From Bacteroidia bacterium (lineage in GTDB: Bacteria > Bacteroidota > Bacteroidia > Bacteroidales > Azobacteroidaceae), in the NCBI GenBank assembly GCA_025996695.1, contig BNTP01000165.1, positions 1 through 5,232 of the forward strand: a stretch of DNA of 5,232 bases, given 5' to 3'. Position numbers and translations under genes: made by a program. Positions within the stretch are counted from its first letter, which is position 1, and every line of letters starts with the position of its first letter. The notes beneath the pieces were generated by a model. It did no database searches. It had not been told where the DNA came from and saw nothing but the letters and a program-made list of their open reading frames with translations. Shown here one piece after another: positions 1 through 5,182 of this stretch.

Positions 1-412
1 CGTGTGAAATTGAGTCAATATACTGTAATTCAACCATTTTATCTGCCAGCATTCGCAAAGACCATTTGGCAAAACCTTTCGGTGGCTCACTACAGGCTAT
101 CGAAATTATTTTTGCCTCCATATCTCCATCTATCTTTTTTTCATAGATACGGCTACCTTTATCGCGTTCCAAAGCGGCAGCCATTCCCTTTTCTACCAAC
201 TTTTTCTTGATGCGATCGATGGTGCGCATATTGATTTTTAACACTTCACAAATGCGTTCATTGGTCATTTTTCCCAAACTAAACGCTCCTTCATCTACAT
301 TGAGCAAAACATAGGCTGCTCGGTAGGTTTGTGTACTGTGAGACCCCTTGCTCACGATTTTTTGAAGTTCCAAAACCTCTTCTTTTGTCAATTTTATCCG
401 ATACTTTACCAT
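1..412 (-). CDS. IS630-family transposase, N-terminal part (cut by window edge)
   Basis: The reading frame opens at ATG (412, minus) and stays open for 137 codons to the window edge, so only the N-terminal part is seen. IS630-family (Tc1/mariner-like) transposases cut and paste DNA into TA targets. Residues 1-90 look like the family's helix-turn-helix DNA-binding part: an N-terminal TKEEVLELQKIVSKG stretch, then TNERICEVLKINMRTIDRIK, then KKLVEKGMAAALERDKGSR. Residues about 107-137 (CSEPPKGFAKWSLRMLADK followed by MVELQYIDSISH) match the linker that precedes the DDE catalytic domain in this family. The DDE residues lie off-window, so activity cannot be judged. The ATG follows a good promoter by only about 17 bases and there is no Shine-Dalgarno sequence, as is usual in Bacteroidota. 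Family assignment is from recognised motifs, not a search. Confidence 0.88.
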   Translation of the reverse strand, partial: MVKYRIKLTKEEVLELQKIVSKGSHSTQTYRAAYVLLNVDEGAFSLGKMTNERICEVLKINMRTIDRIKKKLVEKGMAAALERDKGSRIYEKKIDGDMEAKIISIACSEPPKGFAKWSLRMLADKMVELQYIDSISH

Positions 413-428
413 AACTCGTTTTTGGCGG

Positions 429-460
429 CAAAGGTACAAAAAATATACGGCTTATCAAAA
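429..460 (-). promoter_or_regulatory. Promoter of the IS630 transposase (Bacteroidota type)
   Basis: On the minus strand TTTTG (456-460) is followed after 19 bases by TACCTTTG (429-436), a full match to the TAnnTTTG -7 box of the Bacteroidota primary sigma factor. Transcription would begin only a few bases before the ATG at 412, giving a very short leader. Confidence 0.72.
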
Positions 461-490
461 TTAACTGAACACTACCTCCATTTCAATTGG

Positions 491-1264
491 TTATTTCTTC
501 GTCAATATAAATATCCCGCTACCAAAACGGCAATTACAATTATTTTCAATCAATTCCTCTGTCAAAGTAATTTCAAAAAAGTTTCCGTTATCATCAACGT
601 ATGCGAAACCTTGCAGATTAAAATACTCCCCAAACAAATCCAATAAATATCGGATTGAAAAAATGCGATGGGCATTAAACTCAATTCTTTGTTCACCAAT
701 GGGAACGGAAATATAACACGTCCCACCCTGCTTTAACATTTTAACGAGGCTCGCTAATCCTTTTTTGTGCCCATTGATGTCCAATGTATCTCCATATCGT
801 CCCAATCCAAAATGCTCAAGTACGCTTAGGCAAGAGATTGAATCACAGTAATTGTAAAAGGTTTTATCATCAATCATCAAATCTTTTTGTATGAAGATGA
901 TGTTTTTTACTTTCACATTGATTGGACGAATATCCATTACTTCAATTTCGCGATAACCGGCAACGTGTGCCACAAAGCCATCAATTCGAGAGCCTACATC
1001 TACATGCTTAACAGGCTGCTGTTTGAATATTTGCTGGGCCACATACAAATCATGGTGAAAATAATCACCGGAAGCAACACCACCATCTGCATACCTCTCA
1101 TGCAAGCAGGGAAAATTGTTGGAAAAAGCAAAATCGTTACCTTCTTGTTTCAATTGCTTTTTTAAAACAGAAGAACACTTGAAATACCAAGGAAGTTGAG
1201 AAATGTTGCGCCAAATCCGCCTAACTGAGGCTCCCCCCGTTACAATACCAATCCACTGTGTCAT
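491..1264 (-). CDS. DUF268-family SAM-dependent methyltransferase-like protein
   Basis: This 257-aa protein matches what I know of the DUF268 family, a branch of class I SAM-methyltransferase folds often found in O-antigen and capsule clusters; the acceptor is unknown. Visible motifs (from the ATG at 1264) are HVDVGSRIDGF at 87-97 (SAM-binding loop), MDIRP at 110-114 (acidic end of strand 2), DSISCLSVLEHFGLGRYGD at 141-159 (the most diagnostic stretch), VPIG at 187-190 and FNAHRIF at 196-202. The N-terminal third includes YFHHDLYVAQQIF (68-80), also typical of the family. No signal peptide or membrane helix is seen, so it is probably cytoplasmic. An in-frame TTG at 1300 would add 12 residues, but it overlaps a possible -7 box, so I prefer the ATG. 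The gene looks complete, ending in IFILTKK. It is alone between two insertion sequences; no other polysaccharide gene is visible. Methyl transfer to a sugar or glycan is inference. Confidence 0.85.
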   Translation of the reverse strand: MTQWIGIVTGGASVRRIWRNISQLPWYFKCSSVLKKQLKQEGNDFAFSNNFPCLHERYADGGVASGDYFHHDLYVAQQIFKQQPVKHVDVGSRIDGFVAHVAGYREIEVMDIRPINVKVKNIIFIQKDLMIDDKTFYNYCDSISCLSVLEHFGLGRYGDTLDINGHKKGLASLVKMLKQGGTCYISVPIGEQRIEFNAHRIFSIRYLLDLFGEYFNLQGFAYVDDNGNFFEITLTEELIENNCNCRFGSGIFILTKK

Positions 1265-1361
1265 AAAAAATTTATTTATGGGGACTTCTAAAAATACCAA
1301 ATTTACAATTTGATTTTACAACAAAGCCGAAGTCCATTTAAACTCTGTCCAAAATCGGGGG

Positions 1362-1393
1362 CAAAGTTAGGCAAAAATTCTATGCAACCCAAA
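1362..1393 (-). promoter_or_regulatory. Probable promoter of the DUF268 gene
   Basis: On the minus strand TTTG (1390-1393) is followed after 20 bases by TAACTTTG (1362-1369), matching the Bacteroidota pattern. It would give a leader of about 90 bases before the ATG at 1264. A second -7-like box, TAAATTTG, lies closer at 1298-1305, but its only upstream TTTG is 16 bases away, so it is the weaker candidate. Confidence 0.6.
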
Positions 1394-1417
1394 CTTTTTT
1401 GCTGTTTTTGTGCGGAA

Positions 1418-1440
1418 ATCTATCTATCTATCTATCTATC
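1418..1440. repeat. Tetranucleotide repeat (ATCT)n, about 5.75 copies
   Basis: A perfect run of ATCT covers 23 bases between the end of the IS5-type transposase gene and the methyltransferase promoter. It lies about 25 bases upstream of that promoter's -33 box and outside any coding region. Runs like this can change length by slipped-strand mispairing. It is not in the spacer between promoter boxes, so an effect on expression is only a possibility. Confidence 0.85.
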
Positions 1441-1452
1441 ATATACTTACGT

Positions 1453-2511
1453 CTATTGTTTTATCGGTAAAAGTTGCAGCCTGACAATTTGTTCGTAGCG
1501 ACATATATTGTATGTCAGATTGATTAGTCCAATAATCGAGGTGGCTCGTTTGATACCAATGGAACGAATGTAAAATGCGTGCATGTTTTGCTCTATGAAA
1601 CCAAAAATGTGCTCGACTCGCACTCGCGTTTTCGATTTTACGTTGTTGCTCGCTTTTTGCTCATCTGTCAATGGGTGTCCTTTGTATCCTTTCTCATGTA
1701 TCTGATTTTCAATGCTTTTGCTTGCTAACATATCGGCGATTGGCTTGCCGGAATAGGCACTGTCAGCATATAGAGGTTGCCCTTGGTCACGTTCTTCCAA
1801 TAAATCCTCCGTTGCCTGCGAATCATGTACTGACGCATCTGTAACCTTGTATTTTTTTATCAACTTGCTCTTTGTATCGCCTTTGGCGTGGCCTTTGTAG
1901 CCATAATATGTTTCATCGTTTTTCGCCCTCCACCGAGCATCAATGTCCTTGTGACGCTTCTTATACAAGTTCTCATGCCACAATCCTGAGCCTTCGCCTG
2001 CTTTGATTTTTTGATTTTCCTCTCGCGTGTTGCGCTGACGGGGAACTTCCACAAAACTTGCATCGATCATCTGTCCTTCATTTACAAACAAGCCCAAGCC
2101 ATCCAAGTAGTTTGAGAATTGCTCAAAAAGCGTTTCGACAACCCCTTTCTCGGTGAGATTTTCCCTAAAAAGCCACAACGTGCGCGCATCAGGAACCTTG
2201 TCGCCACTGGACAAACCAAGAAAATTTTTGAAACTTATCCTATCAACTATCTGATATTCAACCTGTTCATCGCTCAAATTGTAATAGCGTTGCAACAACA
2301 TCACCTTAAACATCATAACCACATCGTAAGGCTTGGCGCCTGCACTGCTCTTTTTATCGTGATTCAGCATATTTTCCTCCAACTCAGGACGAAACATCTC
2401 AAAATCAATTACTTGTGATAAACGTTCCAATGGATTGCCTATCTTTGACAACTTCTCTGTCGCATTTTGGGCATCAAATAAGCACCTGTTTCCAAAACTT
2501 TTGTAGTCCAT
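1453..2511 (-). CDS. IS5-family transposase (DDE)
   Basis: This complete 352-aa transposase belongs to the IS5 family, whose members move DNA by DDE-type cut-and-paste. The N-terminal part (about 30-115, including PYDVVMMFKVMLLQRYYNLS) is the DUF772-type domain of these enzymes. The catalytic residues are in expected settings: D150 in GQMIDASFVEVPRQR, D250 in LYADSAYSG and E300 in VRVEHIFGFIE. The YYGYKGHAKGD stretch (202-212) precedes strand 3 as in IS5 transposases. Length is slightly above the roughly 330 aa of the classical IS5 protein, and no frameshift is present, so the protein may be active. The start is the ATG at 2511 (MDYKSFGNRC). Its leader is split by the MITE-like element at 2523-2620, with a promoter beyond it. 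I could not find matching terminal inverted repeats near 1300-1455 and 2620-2700, so the element's ends remain undefined. Confidence 0.92.
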   Translation of the reverse strand: MDYKSFGNRCLFDAQNATEKLSKIGNPLERLSQVIDFEMFRPELEENMLNHDKKSSAGAKPYDVVMMFKVMLLQRYYNLSDEQVEYQIVDRISFKNFLGLSSGDKVPDARTLWLFRENLTEKGVVETLFEQFSNYLDGLGLFVNEGQMIDASFVEVPRQRNTREENQKIKAGEGSGLWHENLYKKRHKDIDARWRAKNDETYYGYKGHAKGDTKSKLIKKYKVTDASVHDSQATEDLLEERDQGQPLYADSAYSGKPIADMLASKSIENQIHEKGYKGHPLTDEQKASNNVKSKTRVRVEHIFGFIEQNMHAFYIRSIGIKRATSIIGLINLTYNICRYEQIVRLQLLPIKQ

Positions 2512-2522
2512 TGCTTGGGTTA

Positions 2523-2620
2523 GGGAACACGCGTAAATAACATATACATTTTAATAACTTAACTTGTTTATTATTATATGCTTACAAATTAAAACGTAAA
2601 GATTATTTACGCGCGTTCCC
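2523..2620. mobile_element. MITE-like 98-bp element with 18-bp inverted ends and TTA duplication
   Basis: The left end is GGGAACACGCGTAAATAA (2523-2540). The right end, TTATTTACGCGCGTTCCC (2603-2620), is its reverse complement with one mismatch (17 of 18). Both sides are flanked by TTA (2520-2522 and 2621-2623), which looks like a 3-bp target duplication of the TNA type made by some IS5-family groups. The 62-base interior is very AT-rich and has no reading frame. It separates the transposase ATG from the promoter at 2638-2667. Removing it together with one TTA would leave a normal short leader, which supports a later insertion. The alternative, that one arm is the true end of the IS5 element, is weaker because no partner repeat is found past the transposase stop codon. 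Confidence 0.7.
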
Positions 2621-2637
2621 TTATTGTTTTTATGCCG

Positions 2638-2667
2638 CAAAGATACGCATATTTATTTATTTGACAA
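2638..2667 (-). promoter_or_regulatory. Promoter for the IS5-type transposase, separated from it by the MITE
   Basis: On the minus strand TTG (2665-2667) is followed after 19 bases by TATCTTTG (2638-2645), a full Bacteroidota -7 box, and then GCGGCATAAAAAC. Without the MITE the start codon would be roughly 30 bases downstream of transcription start; with it the leader is about 120 bases and contains an inverted repeat that could fold. Confidence 0.62.
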
Positions 2668-2779
2668 TGGTTTAATTTTTAATAACGATACCTATGATTA
2701 CAAAATATCCGGGTCGGAGTTAGAGTTACGGCAAACTAAGTATGGTAATGAGCAGTATGCCACATACAAAAAACAATAA
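2651..2779 (+). pseudogene. C-terminal remnant of a broken gene of unknown function
   Basis: A plus-strand frame ends at TAA (2777-2779) and reads as plausible protein for about 42 residues, including DNGLIFNNDTYDYKISGSEL followed by ELRQTKYGNEQYATYKKQ. The alternation of polar and beta-prone residues resembles the C-terminal strands of small Bacteroidota lipocalin-like or other beta-barrel lipoproteins, but I cannot name the family. It has no start codon in a sensible place: upstream it runs into the transposase promoter region and the MITE. The stop codon is only 20 bases from the ATG of the downstream lipoprotein gene, so the two were probably co-transcribed before the upstream gene was cut by insertion or deletion. 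The missing N-terminal part is not found on the other side of the IS5 gene in this window. The exact left boundary is uncertain. Confidence 0.55.
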
Positions 2780-2799
2780 ATTTAAAATAACATTAGAAA

Positions 2800-3855
2800 A
2801 TGAAAAAGATTAGTTTCAAATCATTATTGATATGCTGTCTGTGTTTCGCGGGCATATCGTGTTCAGGTCGTTCTGCGCAACAGCAGGAAGCAACAGAAAT
2901 AGAAGAGTACAGCGGCTTGGACAATGCCGACCTCAGTTTAACTCCTGTAAAGCAGGATGGGAGGTGCGGTTACATTAACCTCAAAGGCGAGTATGCTATT
3001 AAGCCGCAGTTTGCAGACGCCGACTATTTCCGCGAGGGTTTGGCGTGGGTAAAATCGGCAGACGGCAAAGTGGGTTACATTGGTAAAGACGGCAACTATG
3101 TTATTGCCGCCGAGTATGCCCACGGTACGCCTTTTTCGGAAGGGCTGGCGTTTGTGATGTCCGCCGACGAAAGTGCGTCCGTGTGCATAGACACAAAAGG
3201 CAATGTCAAATTTACGCTCCAACAAGCAACAATAGTAAATCCATTTTACAAAGGATTTGCCTTTTTTGCAGATAAAGATAATTCTTCCGATTTTATCATT
3301 TTGGCGATACGGAATCGCACGCGCAATCTTGTTGCTCTATCGTTGAGCAAGTTCGTTTTCAACCCCGAATCAGAAAATTTTCTGATTATCGAGGGTCGTA
3401 AAACCGGATTTTGGCAATGGGTTTTGGTACAGTTGAAACTCGGCAACCGCTATCAGATTCTGGTCAATAAAGACCAAATCTCGTATTCGGAAGACAGCGC
3501 ACGGGGCAACAGTTTGTTGCTTACGCCCCTGTCGAAAATCGCCTCTACAGGCGGCGGCTACAGCAAGCCTGTCGGTTTGTTGATTACTGCTGCCTTACTG
3601 GCTGTTTTTGGCTTAGGGCAGCTGTTCCACACATACACAGCCACTATGGGAATAATCAGTATTCTTGTGGCAGCGTTGCTTGTGGTGCTGTATCATTTCC
3701 GTAAATCATTTTTTATCAATGTGCAGCCGGTAAGCGGTGCCGTGTTTGGTTTCACGTTCAAGCGCAGCATTATTGAAAATGTAGAGGTTGATACCGAACT
3801 AATCAAGCGCGGCATAGCATTTCTCAACGAGAAAGTGATTGCGGCAAGCAAGTAA
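2800..3855 (+). CDS. Putative lipoprotein with WG repeats fused to a two-helix membrane protein
   Basis: This 351-aa product has two dissimilar halves. Residues 1-21 form a signal peptide (MKKISFKSLLICCLCF, then GISC); C21 is the likely lipidated residue, though G at -3 is not canonical and there is no acidic export signal after it. Residues about 52-160 hold WG-type repeats: CGYINLKGEYAIKPQF with FREGLAWV, VGYIGKDGNYVIAAEY with FSEGLAFV, and a third unit that begins VCIDTKGNVKF, reaches FYKGFAFFADKDN and stops. From about 165 the sequence changes to an unknown protein: KFVFNPESENFLIIEG (184-199), a beta-rich stretch, hydrophobic helices at about 258-276 and 283-300, a basic HFRKSF, and a C-terminal helix ELIKRGIAFLNEKVIAA. 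A lipidated periplasmic N-terminus sits oddly with these helices and the basic loop, so a gene fusion is likely. The ATG lies 20 bases after the upstream remnant, with an A-rich leader. The function of either half is unknown. Confidence 0.78.
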   Translation: MKKISFKSLLICCLCFAGISCSGRSAQQQEATEIEEYSGLDNADLSLTPVKQDGRCGYINLKGEYAIKPQFADADYFREGLAWVKSADGKVGYIGKDGNYVIAAEYAHGTPFSEGLAFVMSADESASVCIDTKGNVKFTLQQATIVNPFYKGFAFFADKDNSSDFIILAIRNRTRNLVALSLSKFVFNPESENFLIIEGRKTGFWQWVLVQLKLGNRYQILVNKDQISYSEDSARGNSLLLTPLSKIASTGGGYSKPVGLLITAALLAVFGLGQLFHTYTATMGIISILVAALLVVLYHFRKSFFINVQPVSGAVFGFTFKRSIIENVEVDTELIKRGIAFLNEKVIAASK

Positions 3856-3885
3856 AAAAACGTAAACAGCGTTCTTTAATCAACA

Positions 3886-3920
3886 AAAACCTGTTAAGTC
3901 TTAAAGACTTAACAGGTTTT
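3886..3920. terminator. Bidirectional hairpin terminator between convergent genes
   Basis: A perfect 15-bp stem (AAAACCTGTTAAGTC at 3886-3900 pairing with 3906-3920) closes a five-base loop TTAAA. It has an A-run on its 5' side and TTTT on its 3' side, so it can act as an intrinsic terminator in both directions. It starts 30 bases after the lipoprotein stop codon and lies just beyond the ancestral ATPase stop (3941, minus), exactly where a shared terminator is expected. Confidence 0.8.
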
Positions 3921-4823
3921 AATGCCAAAACTGGCGGGCATCAACACCCAAGTACAGAAATTGGAATCACATTCACACCGTCGTTTCGCTGATAGGGGAA
4001 GCCGCTGCTGGTGATTACATTCAGAGAGGATGGTTTTTTGACCTTGTCGAAGTCCAAAATGGTGTGTATTTTCAGCAACGATTTGGCTCCCTCTCCCCAC
4101 CCCATTGACATCCTCTACCATCGTTGAAATAGGCGTTTGCGTTGATATATTTCGTGCAAATGACCGCATAAATCGCAACACTTTCGCAGCATCCCGCTTC
4201 ACTCCGTCCACACGCGAAATATCGGTGTCGGCAGTCAGCCCCACATAATCGCGAGAAAATTGAATCGCCGCCTTCAAATTCTTACCTAAAAGACTGGGCC
4301 AACCTCCGAAAATCAACTGTTCGACAACCTCTCCGATAGAGTAACGTCGCTCATCCACCCCTTTCAAATCAGGTTCAACTTCACGGTTGAGTAAATCGCG
4401 GAGCGAAACTTGTCCATTTGAAAGCCCTAACTCGAAACGCGACATCGGTCTCATATTCAGTACCGAAAACCGCCCAACCCCTGAGTGAATTTTGGCATTA
4501 AGAGCAGGATTTGCTGAGCCGGTAAGGATGAATTGACCGGAATGCTGCCGATGATCCACTTCCCGACGAATATAGTTGAAAAGCTCAGGATAAATTTGCC
4601 ATTCGTCAAGCAAACGAGGCGTTTTTCCACGAAGCAACAATGCAGGATCTGCCACCATCCAGCCTGCTACTCGCGTATCAATATCAACAAGCAACTCACT
4701 TTTTGCATGTTGTTGGGCAGCAAAAGTCTTTCCGCAACTCTTTGCTCCGCGTATTAAAAGTGCTCCTGAAAATCCTAAACGCGCCTCTATTTCTTCGTCA
4801 ATTAATCTATTTATATATGCCAT
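3909..4823 (-). pseudogene. AAA/DUF4143-type ATPase gene, internally deleted and frameshifted
   Basis: From the ATG at 4823 the frame is open for 304 codons, but only the first 240 or so match the AAA_14/DUF4143 ATPase family, which I recall as usually about 400-430 aa. Walker A is GAKSCGKT (26-33), Walker B is RLLDEW (70-75), TGSANP (101-106) is the sensor-1 region and GRFSVLNMRPMSRFE (117-131) is a conserved family stretch. After NISTQTPISTMVEDVN (225-240) the frame becomes low-complexity and Cys/Gln-rich, unlike the family, and its stop falls inside the terminator hairpin. The genuine C-terminus is present in another frame (next entry), so most of the C-terminal domain has been lost by deletion at about 4104. 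The function of the family is poorly known; several members have been suggested to act near toxins or stress. The intact ATPase half could still make protein, but the gene as a whole is broken. The 23-bp repeat array begins 22 bases upstream of the start codon. Confidence 0.85.
3941..4103 (-). pseudogene. Out-of-frame C-terminal remnant of the same ATPase
   Basis: Reading the minus strand in the frame that stops at TGA (3941-3943) gives GWGEGAKSLLKIHTILDF, then DKVKKPSSLNVITSSGFPY, then QRNDGVNVIPISVLGC. The SLNVITSSG.PYQR.DGV.VIPI pattern is the usual end of DUF4143-type ATPases, where a glycine-rich strand and YxYxRxDGVxVIPIG close the nuclease-like C-terminal domain. The remnant starts right at the point where the upstream frame loses family similarity, in a G-rich run (CCCTCTCCCCACCCC on the plus strand). 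It therefore marks an internal deletion of roughly 100 or more codons that also shifted the frame. Confidence 0.75.
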
Positions 4824-4845
4824 AAAATCAGATGTTTACAAATTC

Positions 4846-5109
4846 ATTACGGGAATAATACCATTTTCATTACCGGAATAATACCGTTTTCATTACCGGA
4901 ATAATACCAATTTTATTACCGAAATAATACCGATTTTATTACGGGAATAATACCAATTCCATTACGGGAATAATACCGCTTTCATTACCGGAATAATACC
5001 GTTTTCATTACCGGAATAATACCAATTCCATTACGGAAATAATACCATTTTCATTACCGGAATAATACCGTTTTCATTACCGGAATAATACCGTTTTCAT
5101 TACGGGAAT
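4846..5109. repeat. 23-bp tandem repeat array, 11 full copies and one partial
   Basis: Starting at 4846, units of exactly 23 bases follow each other without spacers through 5098, with an 11-base partial unit at 5099-5109. Each unit begins ATTACSGRAATAATACC and ends in a variable six bases, most often GTTTTC. Units at 4869, 4984, 5053 and 5076 are identical; the rest differ at a few fixed positions (C/G at 6, G/A at 8, and the last six bases). Three-unit blocks starting at 4938 and 5007 resemble each other, suggesting a 69-bp duplication. Within a unit TACCG tends to occur twice about 11-12 bases apart. Because 23 is not a multiple of 3 and every unit contains TAA on both strands, the array cannot encode protein. 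It lies directly upstream of the broken ATPase; the partial unit meets the end of a group II intron. Confidence 0.95.
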
Positions 5110-5145
5110 TAAGTAGGTCGGCGGCGTTACCGCCGCTTTCCCCTT
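5108..5145 (-). ncRNA. Group II intron domain VI with branch-point adenosine
   Basis: Domain VI has a strong GCGGCG/CGCCGC stem capped by a GTAA tetraloop. Its base is formed by AAGGGG pairing with CCT and CTT on either side of a bulged A at 5114. The bulged A is the expected branch point, seven bases from the 3' splice site. Confidence 0.78.
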
Positions 5146-5148
5146 TAA

Positions 5149-5182
5149 GAACTGTACGTGCGCCTTTCACCGCATACAGCTC
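5149..5182 (-). ncRNA. Group II intron domain V (catalytic hairpin)
   Basis: These 34 bases start GAGCTGTAT and end GTACAGTTC on the minus strand. The lower stem pairs along nine positions, with the AGC catalytic triad at the second to fourth bases. An AC bulge and an upper stem GCG/CGC with a GAAA tetraloop follow, as in canonical domain V. One oddity is a G opposite G in the upper stem, where most introns have a G-C, G-U or A-U pair; this may weaken the stem slightly. Confidence 0.88.

Larger units (their letters stand above)
1..474 (-). mobile_element. IS630-family insertion sequence, 5' end
   Basis: The element carries the partial transposase and its promoter. Its outer end probably lies near 472, where the minus strand reads TA followed by GTGTTCAGTTAATTTTGATA. 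IS630 elements insert at TA and duplicate it, so TA at 473-474 is the likely target. The end is inferred because the other terminal repeat is outside the window. The element abuts the methyltransferase stop codon (491) by only 16 bases, so it landed just downstream of that gene without breaking it. Confidence 0.6.

Noticed and set aside
329..646. Plus-strand open frame of about 105 codons
   Set aside because: It crosses the IS630 promoter and lies antisense to both the transposase and the methyltransferase; its composition is not protein-like.
887..1165. Plus-strand open frame of about 92 codons
   Set aside because: It is antisense to the conserved DUF268 motifs, with no start signal or recognisable domain.
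1264..1300. TTG start for the methyltransferase, adding 12 residues
   Set aside because: It overlaps a possible -7 box, and the ATG at 1264 gives a normal family N-terminus.
2119..2418. Plus-strand open frame of about 99 codons
   Set aside because: It is an antisense shadow of the well-supported IS5-type transposase.
2689..2696. TACCTATG as the -7 box of a promoter for the lipoprotein gene
   Set aside because: It misses the consensus by one base, its nearest TTTG is 25 bases upstream (too far), and it lies inside the coding remnant.
3332..3350. Small hairpin (TTGCTC/GAGCAA) near the fusion junction as a recombination or terminator site
   Set aside because: A six-base stem with a seven-base loop inside coding sequence is easily met by chance, and no T-run follows.
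2938..3446. Two minus-strand open frames opposite the lipoprotein gene
   Set aside because: Both are Arg/Val/Lys-rich antisense shadows of a coding frame with a signal peptide and WG repeats.
4846..5109. CRISPR array
   Set aside because: The units are contiguous 23-mers with no unique spacers, and no cas gene is present.
4846..5109. Plasmid iteron origin
   Set aside because: No Rep gene, DnaA box or partition gene is visible, and the neighbour is a broken AAA ATPase; iteron-like phasing alone is not enough.
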